Below are positions 1 through 13,045 of a DNA stretch of 64,000 bases, piece by piece. A program made the position numbers and the translations under genes. The notes below the pieces were generated by a model that did not search any database, was not told the DNA's origin, and saw nothing but the letters and a program-made list of their open reading frames with translations. Position 1 is the stretch's first letter; every line of letters begins with the position of its first letter. This DNA is from Malurus cyaneus samueli. Taxonomy: Eukaryota > Chordata > Aves > Passeriformes > Maluridae. Location of the stretch: assembly GCA_009741485.1 (NCBI GenBank), contig CM019236.1, positions 36,842,568-36,906,567 on the forward strand, in the 5' to 3' direction.

Positions 1-1489
1 GACAGAAAGCTGACTGCCATAACAAATCTCCAGCGCTGTGCAATTTGGTTATCCTGTTTTGCTTTTAGTAGAGAGGACTTTATAGACATTCCTGTGAAAA
101 CCCCACCTGCTGTGGAGTTGCTTTCTTCTTCACAGATCTACAATCTGGCTCCTTCTTTTTCACTGAATTACTAGGCTTCAAAGAAGAAATGCACAGTAGA
201 GTATAAAGAGCCAGGAGTCATAATGACAGGGCAATTGGTATTATGGAGGCATTCTAATACCTTTCTTTATTAAGAGTAATGAGGCTTAGAAGAATGTATT
301 TTTTCGGAATAGGCTGTTTTTAATATCCTTCCTAAAATAACCTAAGAAGTATGCAAAGGCTCCATAACTTAAGCTTTTTATTTTGTATAATTTGAGGTGC
401 CTAACACTTCAAAATAGACATTGTCATCATCACAAAGCATATAAAATGTGGGTGGTGAAGACTGCAGCGAATCCTCAGTCCTGATTCAGACTCCATTGTT
501 GACTAGAACAGAATCTGGCAGGAATAAAACTTTCAGAAATTCTTGGAAAATGAAATCTCAAGTCATAAGTGACAAGGGAAAAACCCCAAATAAGCAAACG
601 AAAAACAATGGCAAATGAGAAAAATATGGGAAAAATTCCAGTGTCCATCCCTGCTTATGGCATTCTCACTTGAAAACCCATTTTTCATTCCCTTTAGCAG
701 AGAAACATTTATAGTGTATGAAGCTTACATTAATCATGAAAATCACCTTAAGGCAAAAATAAAAAACAAGGGGGGAGGGAGGGGGGAAGTGAAAAGAACT
801 AAGGTTATTTTTTATCTAAGGCACAAAACACAAATGGAGTTTTTTTTTTTCTTCAAAAAGATCTTAGCAAAAATCATGCCAGAATTTAAAAATGTGTCCC
901 TATAATAATAAGCCATTATTCTCATCATCACTGCTTAATTACCATTAGTCGAAACAAGGACTAATAAATGCATAAACTGGTATTCTGATTTAACCCACAT
1001 CAAGGCTGATATTCAGGATCCAGGACCCAAACCTCATTCCTGACACTTTTCAACCCTTTTCAATCACAGCCTGGCTGTAAGTGATAATCTCATCTGACAT
1101 CTATTTATAATGTGCCATGTTGTGAGTATCTCTGCTCCAGAGTACTCGTAATCATAACACTACTTAAAACCAGTGCCTCACTTTTTCATTTAGAAGACCT
1201 TTGGAAAGAACCATACATATTTGGTGCTTATTATTAAATTGTTACATGCTAAAACTGCAAAGCAGCCATGTGCGCTGTATTACTGCTGGGAAGATCACAT
1301 ATTTTAAGTTTTGCTGAAATAGGAGCCAAACTGCAGTGTATTTTGCACTCTGCAGTGTTTATCCTGCACTTATCTCTCTTTTTATCCATTTGAGATAGAG
1401 GATTATTATGGCTCACTTCAGTTGTGTTGTTCAAAGCAAACTCAACTATGTTCAGTGTTTTCATTAGGGAAGGATACATGCTTGAAAGA
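1..1489. other. Anonymous AT-rich non-coding DNA
   Basis: I see no gene, RNA or recognisable transposon here. Small landmarks are a purine block at 770-788 with G runs of six, three and six, and a T run at 840-850. The open frames in this stretch are short and have no family resemblance that I can recognise. Confidence 0.6.
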
Positions 1490-2297
1490 AGGACCTGGGC
1501 AAGCTTATGAAGTGCGGCCATTGGGAATCTCCTGAGGTATGATAAGGCCAAGTGCAAGGTGCTGCACCTGGGTTGGGGCAACCCCCATTCCAACACAGCC
1601 TAGGGAAAAACGGGGCTCCCCAGCAGCCCTGGGGAGAAGGATCTGGGGAGGGGAGGCTGGACATGACCCGGCCATGGGCACTGCCAGCCCAGAGAGCCAA
1701 ACGTGTCCTGGGTGCATCCAAAGCACGGGGCAGCAGGGGAGGGAGGGATTGTGCCCTCTGCTCTGTCTGCTCTGCTGAGACCCCACCTGGAACACTGCAC
1801 CAGCTCTGGGGCCCAGCACAGGAGGGACAGGGACCTGTTGGAGACAGTCCAGAGGAGGCCACCAAATGGATCAGAGGGATGGAGCAACTCTTCTATGAGG
1901 AAAGAACTGGGATTGTTCAGCCTGGAGAAAACAAGGCTTTGGGTTGACCTTATTGGGATCTTCTAGTAGCTGAAGGGAGCCTGTAAGAAAGATGGAGAGA
2001 AACTTTTTACAAGACTATGTAGTGACAGGACAAGGGCAAATGTCTTCAAACTAAAAGAAAGCAGGTTTAGATTAGATGTTAGGTAGAAATTTTTAACTGT
2101 GAGGGTGGTGAGACAATGGCACAGGTTGCCAAGAAAAGCTGCAGGTGCCCCATCCTTGCAGGAGCTCAAGGCCAGGCTGGATGAATCTCTGAGCAATCTG
2201 GTCTAATAGAAGGTATCCCTGCCCAAGGTAGAGAGGTTAAAACTCTGTAATCTTTAAGGTGCCTTCCAACCAAAACCATTCTATGATTCTATGATAC
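1490..2297 (+). mobile_element. CR1 LINE, 5'-truncated copy with intact 3' end
   Basis: CR1 elements are non-LTR retrotransposons and the dominant interspersed repeats of birds; most copies keep only the 3' part. This one contains the end of the reverse-transcriptase reading frame, now broken, and the 3' UTR. Recognisable blocks in order are AAGTGCAAGGTGCTGCACCT near 1550, the 'GAGACCCCACCTGGA' block near 1778, 'TTGTTCAGCCTGGAGAA' near 1913, 'GTGAGGGTGGTGAGAC' near 2099 and the terminal 'CTTCCAACC...CATTCTATGATTCTATGA' near 2262-2296. The last is the CR1 3' octamer tail, so the element reads left to right and ends at about 2296. It is a shortened copy: the part between about 1600 and 1700 is more condensed than the avian consensus I know. 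The 5' limit near 1490 is approximate. Overlapping open frames on both strands at 1464-1966 fall inside this element and are not separate genes. Confidence 0.93.
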
Positions 2298-5200
2298 ACT
2301 GATCTCTTCACTTGTTCTGACCTTTCTCTACTATTTTGTTGACATCATAAACCCTAAATTTCTGAAGATTTACTTGTTAACACATGCCAAAACTCATAGG
2401 CCTATGAATATATTATTTCAAATTTTGTAAAAACAGGATGGCATTGATTAATAATTAGATTAATAATTATAGCCAAGTTCCATCAACATGAAGAGCTTGA
2501 GACCAAAGCCATAGCGTGGCTCAAAAGCAAGCCCTTGAGTCAGCCAAAGCTATACTTTAAGAACAATAGAAAGAACTTCTAACTACATAAAATCATAAAG
2601 AAAAAAACCAGAAATAAGTCTTGTCTTGCTGTCATGGTCAGGCAGTGAAAGCAAAATGTGTTTCTATAACACACACACAGAGTAACCATGCTTTGCTCCA
2701 CTTCCTGTCTACGATTCATGACAAACTAAAGATTTCAGGCAGGGAGAGTAAAGTGGAAAGAAACTGAATGGTGCCTGACTGTTGTGCCACCTAAAGGAGA
2801 GAGAACATCTCGAAACCTGTTTGGTGAATTAGAAGTTAGACATTATGGGAAAAAGTGGACCCTTCACTTTCTGGTTTTCAGTTCAAATGAACCAATTATT
2901 TTGCTGACCTCAGGGTCCAAATTTCAAAGAAAGCTGAAGACAGGCTTAGGCCTGCTGCTATGGCAAATTCCAAAATACCCAATTACTGACCTCAGGAGGA
3001 GTCAGCATTCCTGAGATTAGAGTCACTGGGAGTTTACTTCACAAACTCACTTCTAATAATATACTATAGTGCAGACACCATTAACCTGCCTTTTTCAGTT
3101 AGCAAATAAGATATGTCTCAAGGCAAAATAGATATTAACAGCCAGTGGTAGGAGTTACATCTCTAATTGGAAACAGCAACATCTGCAGGGGAGTGTAATA
3201 AAAGCATATAACAAGTGAATGTGTCAGTGGGTTACAGGGACTCTGGGTTATTGTTCCATAAGACAGCTTTAGCAGAAACAATGAATATTTCAGAACTTCA
3301 CAGGTCCACACTAATTCTGGTCACCAAAGAGCATCCCAAGGATTAACTGTTCTTACTAGCCAATTGGACCAGCATTATACTGGCAGACTTCCCAGATTTC
3401 CTTATTATTTGCCCTGCATTTATTTCACTGTTTACACCATTTTGTAGCTAGCTAATTCTCTTCCTTTTCTGCCAACTGGTCTAAGGATGCTGTTCAATAA
3501 CAAAGCCCATTCACATCAGCTGCTTGAGGTAGGGCTATTGTGTCCTAGCTGTCAGTTATTCTGAAACATCTTTAGGTCTAAGTTATTTTAATATGAGTGA
3601 CCTGCTGATTCTATGTACAAAACTCTTCCACTGCTTTTATAATTAAACACACAAAGCAAAAGCCTGAAAACTTAGCACCTGCTGAGCACCCACAAACTCC
3701 GAGGGAAGCCTATCTGTATTGCAGTTACAGAAGCTGAGGTATTTAAACATACAGGAAGTATTCTTATTATTCTTCATGTCTGAGGTAATATCTTTCCTTC
3801 TGGATTAAACCGCACTTCACATGATTGGAAGAGATTTCTAGATCTATTTGAAAGAAAAAATCTTGTAGAGATTTTTCCTATTTCTCATTTTACATTTTAC
3901 TCAGTCCTTTCTGAGTCTTTTCTGTGCACTTACTTCAGATGACTGAAGACAGTGCGCAGTTTACAGCACTTCTGTATATCATTCCACTGTTTGTCTGGCT
4001 TTTGGAGCTGAATTTTATTTTGTGGGTGGCAGTGTTAGGTCTTATACTATGACTTACCATGTGCTGGCTGTTCTATGGAATAGGATTTCTTAAGGTGGAT
4101 AGCAAATATGCAGTTTTGCCACTTCTTGAAAATATGTATTTGGCTTTGTTTCCAGAAACAGCAAGCAAGCATATTCTTTTTGATTTTTTGCTTGTTACTA
4201 TCCGAAACCAGGTTATATTTCAAGCACCTTTTATTGCATTTCCGTGCAAGCTATGTGAAGGGAACAGCCCACATCCATTCAGCAAAACCAAACAAATCTA
4301 TTCTCCTGTTCAGATGAGGAAAAAAGCGCAGTTGCAGATGGCAACGATGTTCACATTCTCAAATTTTATAGAAAATGCCTCCCTCTTCAAACTTCTTAAA
4401 CAGACAGTTTGCCTTGTGTATATGTTGCAGCTGATACATCTAGGGGCCTTTTCATTTCTCATTGCCTCCTTCTTATTTCTTAACTCTTAAACAAGTTTTG
4501 TTTCAATAGGACTACCACAGCCATCAGAGCAGCATGGTAGAGTCATTCTTGGTTTAGAAGGTGGGGCAGTGAAGCAGCTTCACCATAAAGAGTCTACCAG
4601 ACGACAAGACTTGGGCATGCAAGACTACCAGGCAGCACATCACTGCCTTCTGCTTCTTCACATATCTGCTCTGAGTTTTGCATAGATAATAATGTCCTTT
4701 TACTAGATACATCACTTAAACTTATAAACTGTAAAAAGAAAGGCAAAACCCCAGATGGTTTGAGAAGCAGATGACATGCTTGTTAAGTCTCCAAATGTTC
4801 CAGCTGCACTTTCAAGAGACTTCAGCCAAGGTAGGTGGAGCTGCTTGTGATATGGGGCTGTTCCCACTGCACCTTTCAAATGCTGGAATCTGTGGCTCTG
4901 GTCAGACTTCTTTGTGCTTTCTAGAAAGCATGGTAGCAATTGCTGGAAAAGGGAGTATTGTGCACAGTATCCTGAACACCAGCTCTTCTAAATGTGAGCT
5001 TTCTCAAAATTCTGTAATATGGGTACTTGTCCTTGTTGCTCTTCTCTGGTTATAGCCAGATCCCGATCCCCAGGTGAGGTCAGAAGAGTTGGAAACAGGT
5101 CAGGTCTACTGCTCTGCTACTAATGAACTGGGGCAGAAATCAGCCACTCCTTTAATTTGTGAACATTTAAAAAATCATCAACAATTTTTAAAAAATCTAC

Positions 5201-7733
5201 AGCCTGCCCTAAGCATGTACTTTAGTCAAATTAAATCCCTAATAAAGTATCTATGAAATGAAAACCAAACGTGCCCATCTTTTGTAGTTCCAGCCTCCCC
5301 TAATGGAAAATGGCTGTATTTCAATCAGCCACATGTCCGAGCTGTGGTTGTTCTCACAAGTCTGAATTCTTCCCTTAAATGGGATCCATCCGAGAATGTG
5401 ACACTGTTGTTTCTCTTTCTGTAGACCTACACGACAGTTTGAAATAGCACACAAATGATCTCAGTTTTGCAGCAATGTGGTCCTCTTCAGTGGCACTGAG
5501 CCCTTCAAGCAACAGATGAAGATGTTCAGACATTTGGAGAAGCCAGCAGCGCTGGCTTCATCAAGAACACTCTGGCAGCCAAGGGATAATGGTGTGGTGC
5601 AGCCTTTAGACATGCTGGCAGCACTGAAGGCAGCTTTGAAAAGCAAAGTCCCTCTAAACCACCAGAGTGGTGTAGAGAGCTGCAAGTGGGAATCAGAGCT
5701 GAGCACAGAGCCCTGAGTGCAGTGTCCTTTAATGGGAGAAGCCGGGCTGACTCCTTGGCATCTCTCACCTAGTGATTCTGCTGCTGCAGACACTCAGCAT
5801 GACACAGCAAAAGAGAAGGGGTGAATAGTTACAGAGCTCCAGTGACACTCATTTCTATTTAACTCTCTTCGTATTAATCGGGCTGTTTAAGTGGCTCCTG
5901 GTGTAAATATGAATTGGGTCTCTCCAGAGTTGTTTATTTGCTTCCCTGGGAAGTTTCTGTGCAGGGGAGACAAAGCTGTCTCTTATTAGAGCTTCATCCA
6001 ACCATGAAAGACTAAAATACTGGAATAACTGATGGTTATTCAGATATAAATAACAGATTGATTCTATTGACTTCTGCCTCACCTTCTCTCACCTTTCCCC
6101 AGGAAGCATCAAAATAGGGCAGATTGCTAGAAGATATTACCAGTGTCTTGTTTTCTTTCTATGGGCTCATGCTGTTTGCACAGTCAAGGTGCCAGGATTT
6201 TCAACTTTGCCAACTTTTTTTTTACTCAGCCTTTCAATGCCATTAATTTCCCAGGCTTGGACATATACACTGATACAATCCAGGAATTTCTATTTTCTAT
6301 TTTGTTCATTGTATGAATTAAGCAGAGGAAAGCCCTGTTGTTTGTATCCTTCCCTGTGTTTCTACAAAGCTAAGTCATTGATTTTATATAGCAGATGAAA
6401 CTGGCCATGTTAATTTTAATGTTTTAGCTATTCACAGTAGTTAAATGATCCCCATGATATTGATAGCAACAGCTGGTGTTCACAGAGGTGGCTTCTTTTT
6501 TGCCTTTTACTGCATTTTCCGTGTGGAATAGTGTTCCTGTCTGAGCAGTCCCTTGCAGCTAATATTTCCTAATAGCTATATCTCTGCCACTCTGTGCTTT
6601 AGATTGTCATCAAGACATCAGGATTTTCTTTCTCTTCTACCATCTATGGGGAATGGGGTAGATTTTAGGCTACCTCAATATGGCTGTTTCTGTGCTGTTA
6701 TCTTTCCTAGAGGCTGACTTTTTTGCTCCGTCTACTGACTGTAGATATAGACTGATCCTGATGGTACTGGTGGGTACTTTGTTTGTCTTTGTAGCTTGCT
6801 GCAGTATGTGGTGATCTGGAATGTAGCTGTCAGGTCTCCTGACACTGGGGACTGTCTGTCCCATGTTTGGTTTCCTCTGTAGCAGGTATTCTGTGCATCC
6901 AATTTCATCACATCGCCACAAAGGAATTTCCTTTTGGGAACTAGCCTGTCACAGCCTCAGGGATAGGTGAGCCATGAGCCTGTGCTTTATGCTAATGCTG
7001 AGCAGAGAGCTTCAGGAGATGTGCTCCAAGAGAAGGATCCCAGGAGTCAGCTGCCATGGCAACCCAAAGCAACACTTTTCTACCGCAGCTGCCCCTGCTG
7101 GTCTGGTCAATCAGCATTACAGTCTTAAGAACAGTCTGTTTCCAATAGTTTGCTCTAACATTCTTCTATCAGCAGCTTTTCAGAGGCTAGAAATATTTGG
7201 ATATTAATACTTTAAGCTACTTTTAAAATTATGAATACAGAAAAAATGCAGACACTTTTGTTACAGCTTAAGCCAGACTAAGTTCTTACTTTCTTCCAGG
7301 CCAAAAATATTTTTAATCAGCTCTTTCTAAACCTGGCAAGAAATTGCCCCTCTGGCTGAAGGAGAAAGAGCGAATGCACTATATAGGCCAAAGAAAGGCT
7401 TTCCTCAGGCTTTATTGGTCTGAAAACTGGGGTACCTTTTGCTGTGATTTTGGCACTCTTGGAGTCCCCTCCTGACTGGGGGATCGAATGAGCAGGAGCA
7501 GCCATGGTAAGGTTGTCTGAGTCAATATGCTTTGGCTGTCAGAGCACTCCCTGAGGCATTGCCAAGACCCGGACACTAAAGCCGTAAGTTTCATGGTTTC
7601 ATGTTTTAGGTCCTTCTACACAGCCTGCCTGGTTTTTAAGTGCTGCCCCATGAGTACTCCTGGACTGCTGTGAAAACAACCCAGAACTCAGCACCTTGAA
7701 AATCCACATCTTGATTTCACACCTTGATCAAAA
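2298..7733. other. Anonymous non-coding DNA
   Basis: No supported gene or transposon. A few open frames of 70-140 codons occur (for example at 4059-4490 and 5461-5793). They have the lengths expected by chance in AT-rich DNA, show no motif that I recognise, and are not flanked by consistent splice signals. Confidence 0.55.
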
Positions 7734-7895
7734 ATGGCAGTAACCTGCTCCATTTGGACTGGGGATGGTAGGAGTGATCCCCTTATTAAAAGAGACAAAT
7801 TAAAGGATGAGAATGTAACTCATGAAGAAGATGAAGAAGAAACACTGGATAACGAAAATCAAGATGTCAAAGTGCAGAAGTTACATTCTTCTTAA
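7734..7895 (+). other. Short acidic ORF, 53 codons, status unknown
   Basis: The frame opens at an ATG with A at -3 and G at +4, a favourable vertebrate initiation context, directly after an in-frame TGA. It ends at a TAA after 53 codons. The C-terminal half is strongly charged, with an EEDEEE stretch followed by DNENQD, and is rich in Asp, Glu and Lys. I do not recognise a family. The composition looks more like protein than that of the neighbouring chance frames. However, the length is short, the DNA is simply purine-rich (repeated GAA/GAT), and there is no obvious splice acceptor in front. It could be a chance frame, a terminal exon or a pseudogene fragment. Confidence 0.15.
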
Positions 7896-10097
7896 AGGCT
7901 GCTAATTTACTTCTCCTTGAGACACCCAGGAATGCTGAGTTCTCTGACTTTACAAATCCTGGGGAGACTTTGGATTGATTTGAGTTGCAGGGAGTGATGA
8001 TTCATTAAAACCACAATTCCATTATAGAGTCCTGCTATTGCTGCTTGCGACACCTCACATAGTATGTGCTGCAGTATTTCAGGTTTAATACCGTCCAAGA
8101 TATTATTTTTGCTTTTTAAAAAGCCATGGAGTTTTACAGACAATTAATGTGTTCCTGATGGATCATTGAAGGAACTAATGACCATGCTCATCTCACCAGG
8201 CAATTGGAGGCCAGGTGAAGGTGGGGCTGGCAGGCAGGGAGAGCAGGAGGAGAAGGAAGGGTTGAAACTGGATTTTCAAAGGAAGGTCTCAGATGTACTA
8301 TCAGGTAACAGATGGATTAACCAGTTATTGTGCATCAGATGAACTGTGGTAATCAATCCTGCATTCATGTTAGCCCAGCACAAGCTAAATCTAAGCACAT
8401 CAGCTAGCAGTCCTGCTAAGATCACTGACATGACCTTGAATTTGCCGTGTTAGAACTCAAACACTGTCCCTTATGATCAGTCTCTCTGTCGGATAGGATA
8501 TGGACAGTCATGTTCAGCCTCAGAAGAAGTTTGAGGGCATGGAACAAGTATCAAAAATGGGATAGAGAGGAGCTAAGGGACATGACAAGTTTAAGTTGTA
8601 AACTAGAGCTGCAGTTACAGAGACGAGAGGCCATCTCTAAAGAGAGAGAAGCCAGACATAAGGGTAAATCCATAGGGAATGTCAGGTCAAGTAGCTGAAC
8701 TTGCTTCATGTTCTTGCCCTAGGCGGCCCAGAACAGCCAGATTTGGTGTTCAACAACCGTGGCTGGGCTGGTGCTGCAGTTGCTGGAATGGACGTTGGCT
8801 GACAGGACAGATGTATTTCCAATATTTAAGATGTAGGCATCACTGCTTCTGTTATGTCTCATTTGTTTCAGTTTGCCTGCACAGCTTGGAATGGGGAGAC
8901 TGGTGGTGGCTTGACAACATGTCGAGTTGTCTGTCACTATGGTGTGTTGGAAAGAGTAATCTCAACAGTTGTTGAGAAGTTTCCAAAAGGGTAACAAAGC
9001 TGCTCTTTATCCCTCTGATCAAATACAGCAATAACTAATGTTTTTTTCTTGTTATGTGATCACCAAAAACCAGGGGTAAACGTCAGTCTGAGTAACTTGA
9101 TTTTTTTTACATTATGTTAGGAGAAGTGTAGAAGAGGAGACAAGTAAAGGATCTCTAAGAAAATTCACTGGCTGATTCCTATTCTGACCACCTGCACAGC
9201 ACACACAGTGCAAAACCAAGATGCCACCTCAGCTGGCAGGAAACCTGGCTAGAACTATGTCTTTCATGCTTTGCATTGCACTGGGAAGTGAGGATGTAAA
9301 AAAAATTACCTGTCTTTTCATGAAGGAAGGTAGAAATAAGGAGGTCAAAGTGACAAGGAATTTTTTTAACCAGCTGAGCAGAAGATCCTCAGGTGGTGTA
9401 AATCTGCATTGCTCTGGGGCTGTATGAACATCAGACTAAAATACTTGATGCCCTGATAGAGAACAAGTAGGAAATGAAATGAAAAGTCTGCTGTAAAATC
9501 TCAAATGTTAACAACACACAGAAAGAAACACAAAACCCCACAATGAAATAAATTGATAATCAGATGATGCTTTATTCAAACCATATTGACAATTTGTATG
9601 AAATTGCAGGTCAGATTCAAGACTGTAGGCTGAGAAACTGGAATGTAATGTCATTTTGAAGTCTCTGCTTATGCTTCAGTGGGAAACCAAAAGCAGCCCT
9701 AAGGGGCTAAAAATGTGTATTTTTCAAGCTCAAGCTCTGCTTTGTTGTTTAGTTGTTTTTTTGACATGGTTTGGGGCTTTTTTAATGAAGTAAGGCAAAA
9801 ATAAGTTTCTAATAAAATAGGACATACACTTACTTTATTTCCTTTACCTCCCCGAATCCAAAACAAAGATAGATCGAAACTCTAAGTAACATTTGTGTAT
9901 TAAAAGAAGTTATTCCTGACAATTTTAATGACAAGTTTCAGCTTGATGTGATTTAAAATGGGCAAGTTACAAAGCCCTAAAAAACCAGGGTTTTATAATG
10001 GAAATGCTGACAGACCCTTAACTACAGCAACGTTGCTGGGCGCCACTCTAATAAAAGGTGGCAAGGATCCAGAAGTATTCACAGCTGCATGTCTAAA
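7896..10097. other. Anonymous non-coding DNA
   Basis: No supported gene or transposon. A 78-codon frame on the minus strand (7907-8143) and several on the plus strand have no recognisable features. The last ~100 bases before 10098 are unrelated to CR1, although a CR1 copy begins abruptly at 10098. Confidence 0.5.
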
Positions 10098-10414
10098 CAA
10101 TAGATCAGGTTGCTCAGGGTCGCATCCACCCTGGCCTTGAAATTTCCAGAGATGGGGCATCCACAGCCTCCTGGCAACATGCTCCAGTGCTTCACCACTC
10201 GCTGAGTAAAGAATTTCTTCCCAATACCTCATTAAACCTGTCCTCTTTCGTGTACTATCACTATCACTTGTCCTGTCACTATCTTTTGTAGAAAGTCCCT
10301 CTACTTCCTTTTATAAGTCCCCTTAAGTTACTAGAAGGCTGCTATGAAAGGTCTCTCCAGAGTCCTCTTTTCTCCAGGTGAACAGCCCAACTCTCTCAGT
10401 CTATCTTCATAGAA
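10098..10414 (-). mobile_element. CR1 LINE fragment, 3' end missing (left copy)
   Basis: Read on the minus strand this is the same CR1 segment as 15558-15879: 'TTCAGCCTGGAGAAAAGAGG', the 'GGGGACTTATAAAAGGAAG' block, 'GAAGAAATTCTTTACTCAGC' and 'GGATGCCCCATCTCTGGAAA'. The copy stops at 10098 in the middle of the element (at the 'CCTGATCTATTG' point), so the true CR1 3' tail is missing. It differs from the right copy by several small indels, for example one missing base near 10391 and a changed stretch near 10227-10240. The abrupt end inside the transposon marks the edge of the duplication described at 10098-15879. Confidence 0.88.
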
Positions 10415-11376
10415 GCTTCTTCTTTTCATTCTGTAATCATTCACCATAGTCCATAATAGTTTGTGAAATTAAATAATTATTGATTATTTGACTGAAACAA
10501 TAATGCCTGGAGCAAGGGAGCTATCAGGAGCTCTAAATAAAAAGCCCTATTCTTGCATGTTTTTTCATATGTTTCATTTCTTTGCTAGTGGGTTTCTGGC
10601 AGCAACCTGGTGATGTTAAAAATGTTGGAAACCTTTGCCCTTTAACAAGTGGATTGGTAGTGTGGCAAAATGACTGGACCCAGTGTTGCTTCAATTCATC
10701 TGCAGAGGGGAAGAATCTGCAGGCTTCAGGGTCAGTTGGTCAGAGTTCTGGGATACCCTATGCACACCCTGTGCACAGCCTGATCCACTGAAATTTTCAC
10801 TGATTTCTAAATTGTCTTCTCTCACTACAAAGCTTGACACAGCCATAGGTGTGGTAGATCCATAATTTAGTCCCTTAAGATTAGTGATTACAGATTGGCA
10901 ATTGGATAAATTTAGATAAACTGTGAGGCCAAAAAGAGCATCTTTTATCCTTGATAGTGCAGAAATGAAGTTCACACAACCCTGCCAGTAGCAAACACTT
11001 AACCCTTTGTGTACAAATACTGGGCAGGTAGGTAACACATATTTCTGACTTGTCAGGCTGTTTTTCTTTCTAACAGTAGTAATTTGGAAAATGGAAAAAT
11101 GTATTAATCGAAGTCAGCTCTTCCACACTATGTGCCAAAAGCCTCTTTAAACATATAGAGATGAAACTGTTTTTCTTTAATCTCCTAGTTTTCTGTTTTC
11201 TTTACTCTTTCCTTCTTTTTTTTCTTCTGAAAATTTCGGAATTATCACCTGTTGTCATCTCCATGTATGTTCGTACTTGTTTGAAAGTGAGTCAAAATTA
11301 TCTGTAATTTAATTGAAGGCTGTAAGTTATGTTGGTGAGTGCTAAGCAGCTGCATGTTGTGCCTGTGGCCTTGAAT
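10098..11376 (+). repeat. Duplicated segment A, left copy
   Basis: This stretch is repeated in reverse complement at 14589-15879. From about 10441 to 11280 the two copies appear identical by eye, including a 115-codon frame at 10691-11038 that reappears on the other strand at 14934-15281. Both ends of the left copy show small indels against the right copy. Segment A holds a CR1 fragment at its outer end and otherwise anonymous AT-rich DNA. The shared open frame is no evidence of coding, since both copies are one recent duplicate or the same locus assembled twice. Confidence 0.9.
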
Positions 11377-12537
11377 CTGGAAAAAAAAAGGGCAGCATTT
11401 CAGAGAATGCAAAGCCCTTCTGTGAAATAAAGTTGACAATGAAGGAGAAGTTCTCCTCATCTTCACAAAACTCTCTATATGTGGGAGGTTGTCCAGCTTG
11501 GTTTCTCTCTGTGAACTAGTTACTGAAAAGTTACATTTTCAGCCACTGAGAAGCTAATGTACACTGCTTATAGACAGTCAGAAAGCCAATGTATTAAATG
11601 AACACACAATTATATTATAGACCTCCAAATTTAAGCATTTGAGAACTAGAATACAATTTTAATGCAAGTATCTTATCTGTCTTGTCTTGTAATACCATCA
11701 AAGCAGTGTCATAATGACCATTTAATTCATCTCAAAAACAAATTCTCTGATTGCATCTTTATTGCTACAATTGATAAAATATAAGTACACATCCTGTGTT
11801 TTACCATAAATACTGAAATGGTTACTGGGCAACTGAATATGTCTGCTCATATTGCTGTGGCAAATACACAGCTTAAAAAACTTATATGTTGACATCTCAG
11901 TTCCTCATTAATTTAGGCTGCACAATACAAAATACTACTAGATTTTTGTTTTGAGTTATGTTTATGCTCTTAGTAGTAAATTATAAGGTCATTCTTCCAA
12001 AAGGGAGTGGGAGGCTTGTCCCTCTATGAAGGAATGAAAGAATTCTCACCCATACTTCAGTCTTTCAATGAACTGCCATAAGGGTACAGCTGCCTAAAAG
12101 GAGACCCCATTCCCACCATGGGTGCTGCTCCCATGGCCCTTTCAAGTCTCAGCAGAACCAGAAGAAAGCTTTCCACAACAGTACTGAACTTCAATATCAA
12201 TATTTGAAAATTTCTATTACAAACTACTCTAGTACACCTTCCATGGCTGCTCCAAAACCACATCAGTGGAGGTCATTGCCCAAATACATGCCCAGAAAGA
12301 TGGAGCAGCTGGGAAATGAATGGCAGCCACTAGAAATGAACTGCCAAGAGCACGGAAAACAGCAACAACAAGCTGGGATTTCAGTGTCAGTAACAATCAA
12401 CCCTATGTAAAAAGGGGTCATGTTCCAAAGACTGGTGGTATCATGAAACGTTATCTCTGCAAATGTGCGCTTACCCAAAATGTCCTGGTTTGCAGGTGGC
12501 AGGCACCTAGCACTAGATTTAAATAAATAAAAAAATA
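11376..12537 (+). repeat. Duplicated segment B, left copy
   Basis: Repeated in the same orientation at 13407-14588. From about 11960 to 12510 the copies look identical, so the same open frames recur (12057-12263 and 14109-14315, for example). From 11376 to about 11960 they differ by many one- to few-base insertions and deletions. B is bounded by A-rich runs: 'TCTGGAAAAAAAAAGGG' on the left and 'AAATAAATAAAAAAATA' on the right. No coding content is supported. Confidence 0.9.
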
Positions 12538-13045
12538 CATTTATACCTTCCATGTACTAGCACAGTTATTTTATTACTTGGCTGATTACTGAAACAATTG
12601 GTTTTGCTTATTTTGTTTTTACAATTATTTCCTAATTGCAAACTATTATGGATGTATTTTAAGAACAATTTGCTTTCTCACTGAATGCTTAAGGCAACTA
12701 AAATACTTTGCTTAGAGAAAGTTGGAAGTTGCTTTATTTTTTTTGCCTTGGGAATTACAGATGTTTCTGTGTTCATCATGCTTCATTTACAGACATTGGC
12801 CTTTAACATATGAATTATTTTAGCCCAAGGACCCAAAAAAAAAAAAAAAACATGCTTCTTGCCAATATCAGTGCATCCTTGGTTTTGGGGAACAGCCTTG
12901 TTTTACAGGAGAAAATAAAAATTAAGAATGCACTGGTACCAGTTAGGAACATATTAGTACAACACTTTATAAACTGGAATGTGTCAGAATTAAGTGAGTT
13001 ATGATCTGGCAAGGACCTGCAAACTATAGTCAGATACTTAATAAA
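12538..13045. other. Sequence between segment B and the assembly gap
   Basis: About 500 bases of AT-rich unique DNA with an A run near 12835-12850. No gene or transposon is visible. It has no counterpart in the right copy within this window, so its partner, if any, would lie in the gap. Confidence 0.6.

Noticed and set aside
770..788. G runs suggesting a G-quadruplex
   Set aside because: Only three separated G runs are present (six, three, six), so a standard four-run three-tetrad structure is not supported.
1464..1966. Overlapping frames on both strands
   Set aside because: They lie inside a CR1 element and are remnants or shadows of its decayed sequence.
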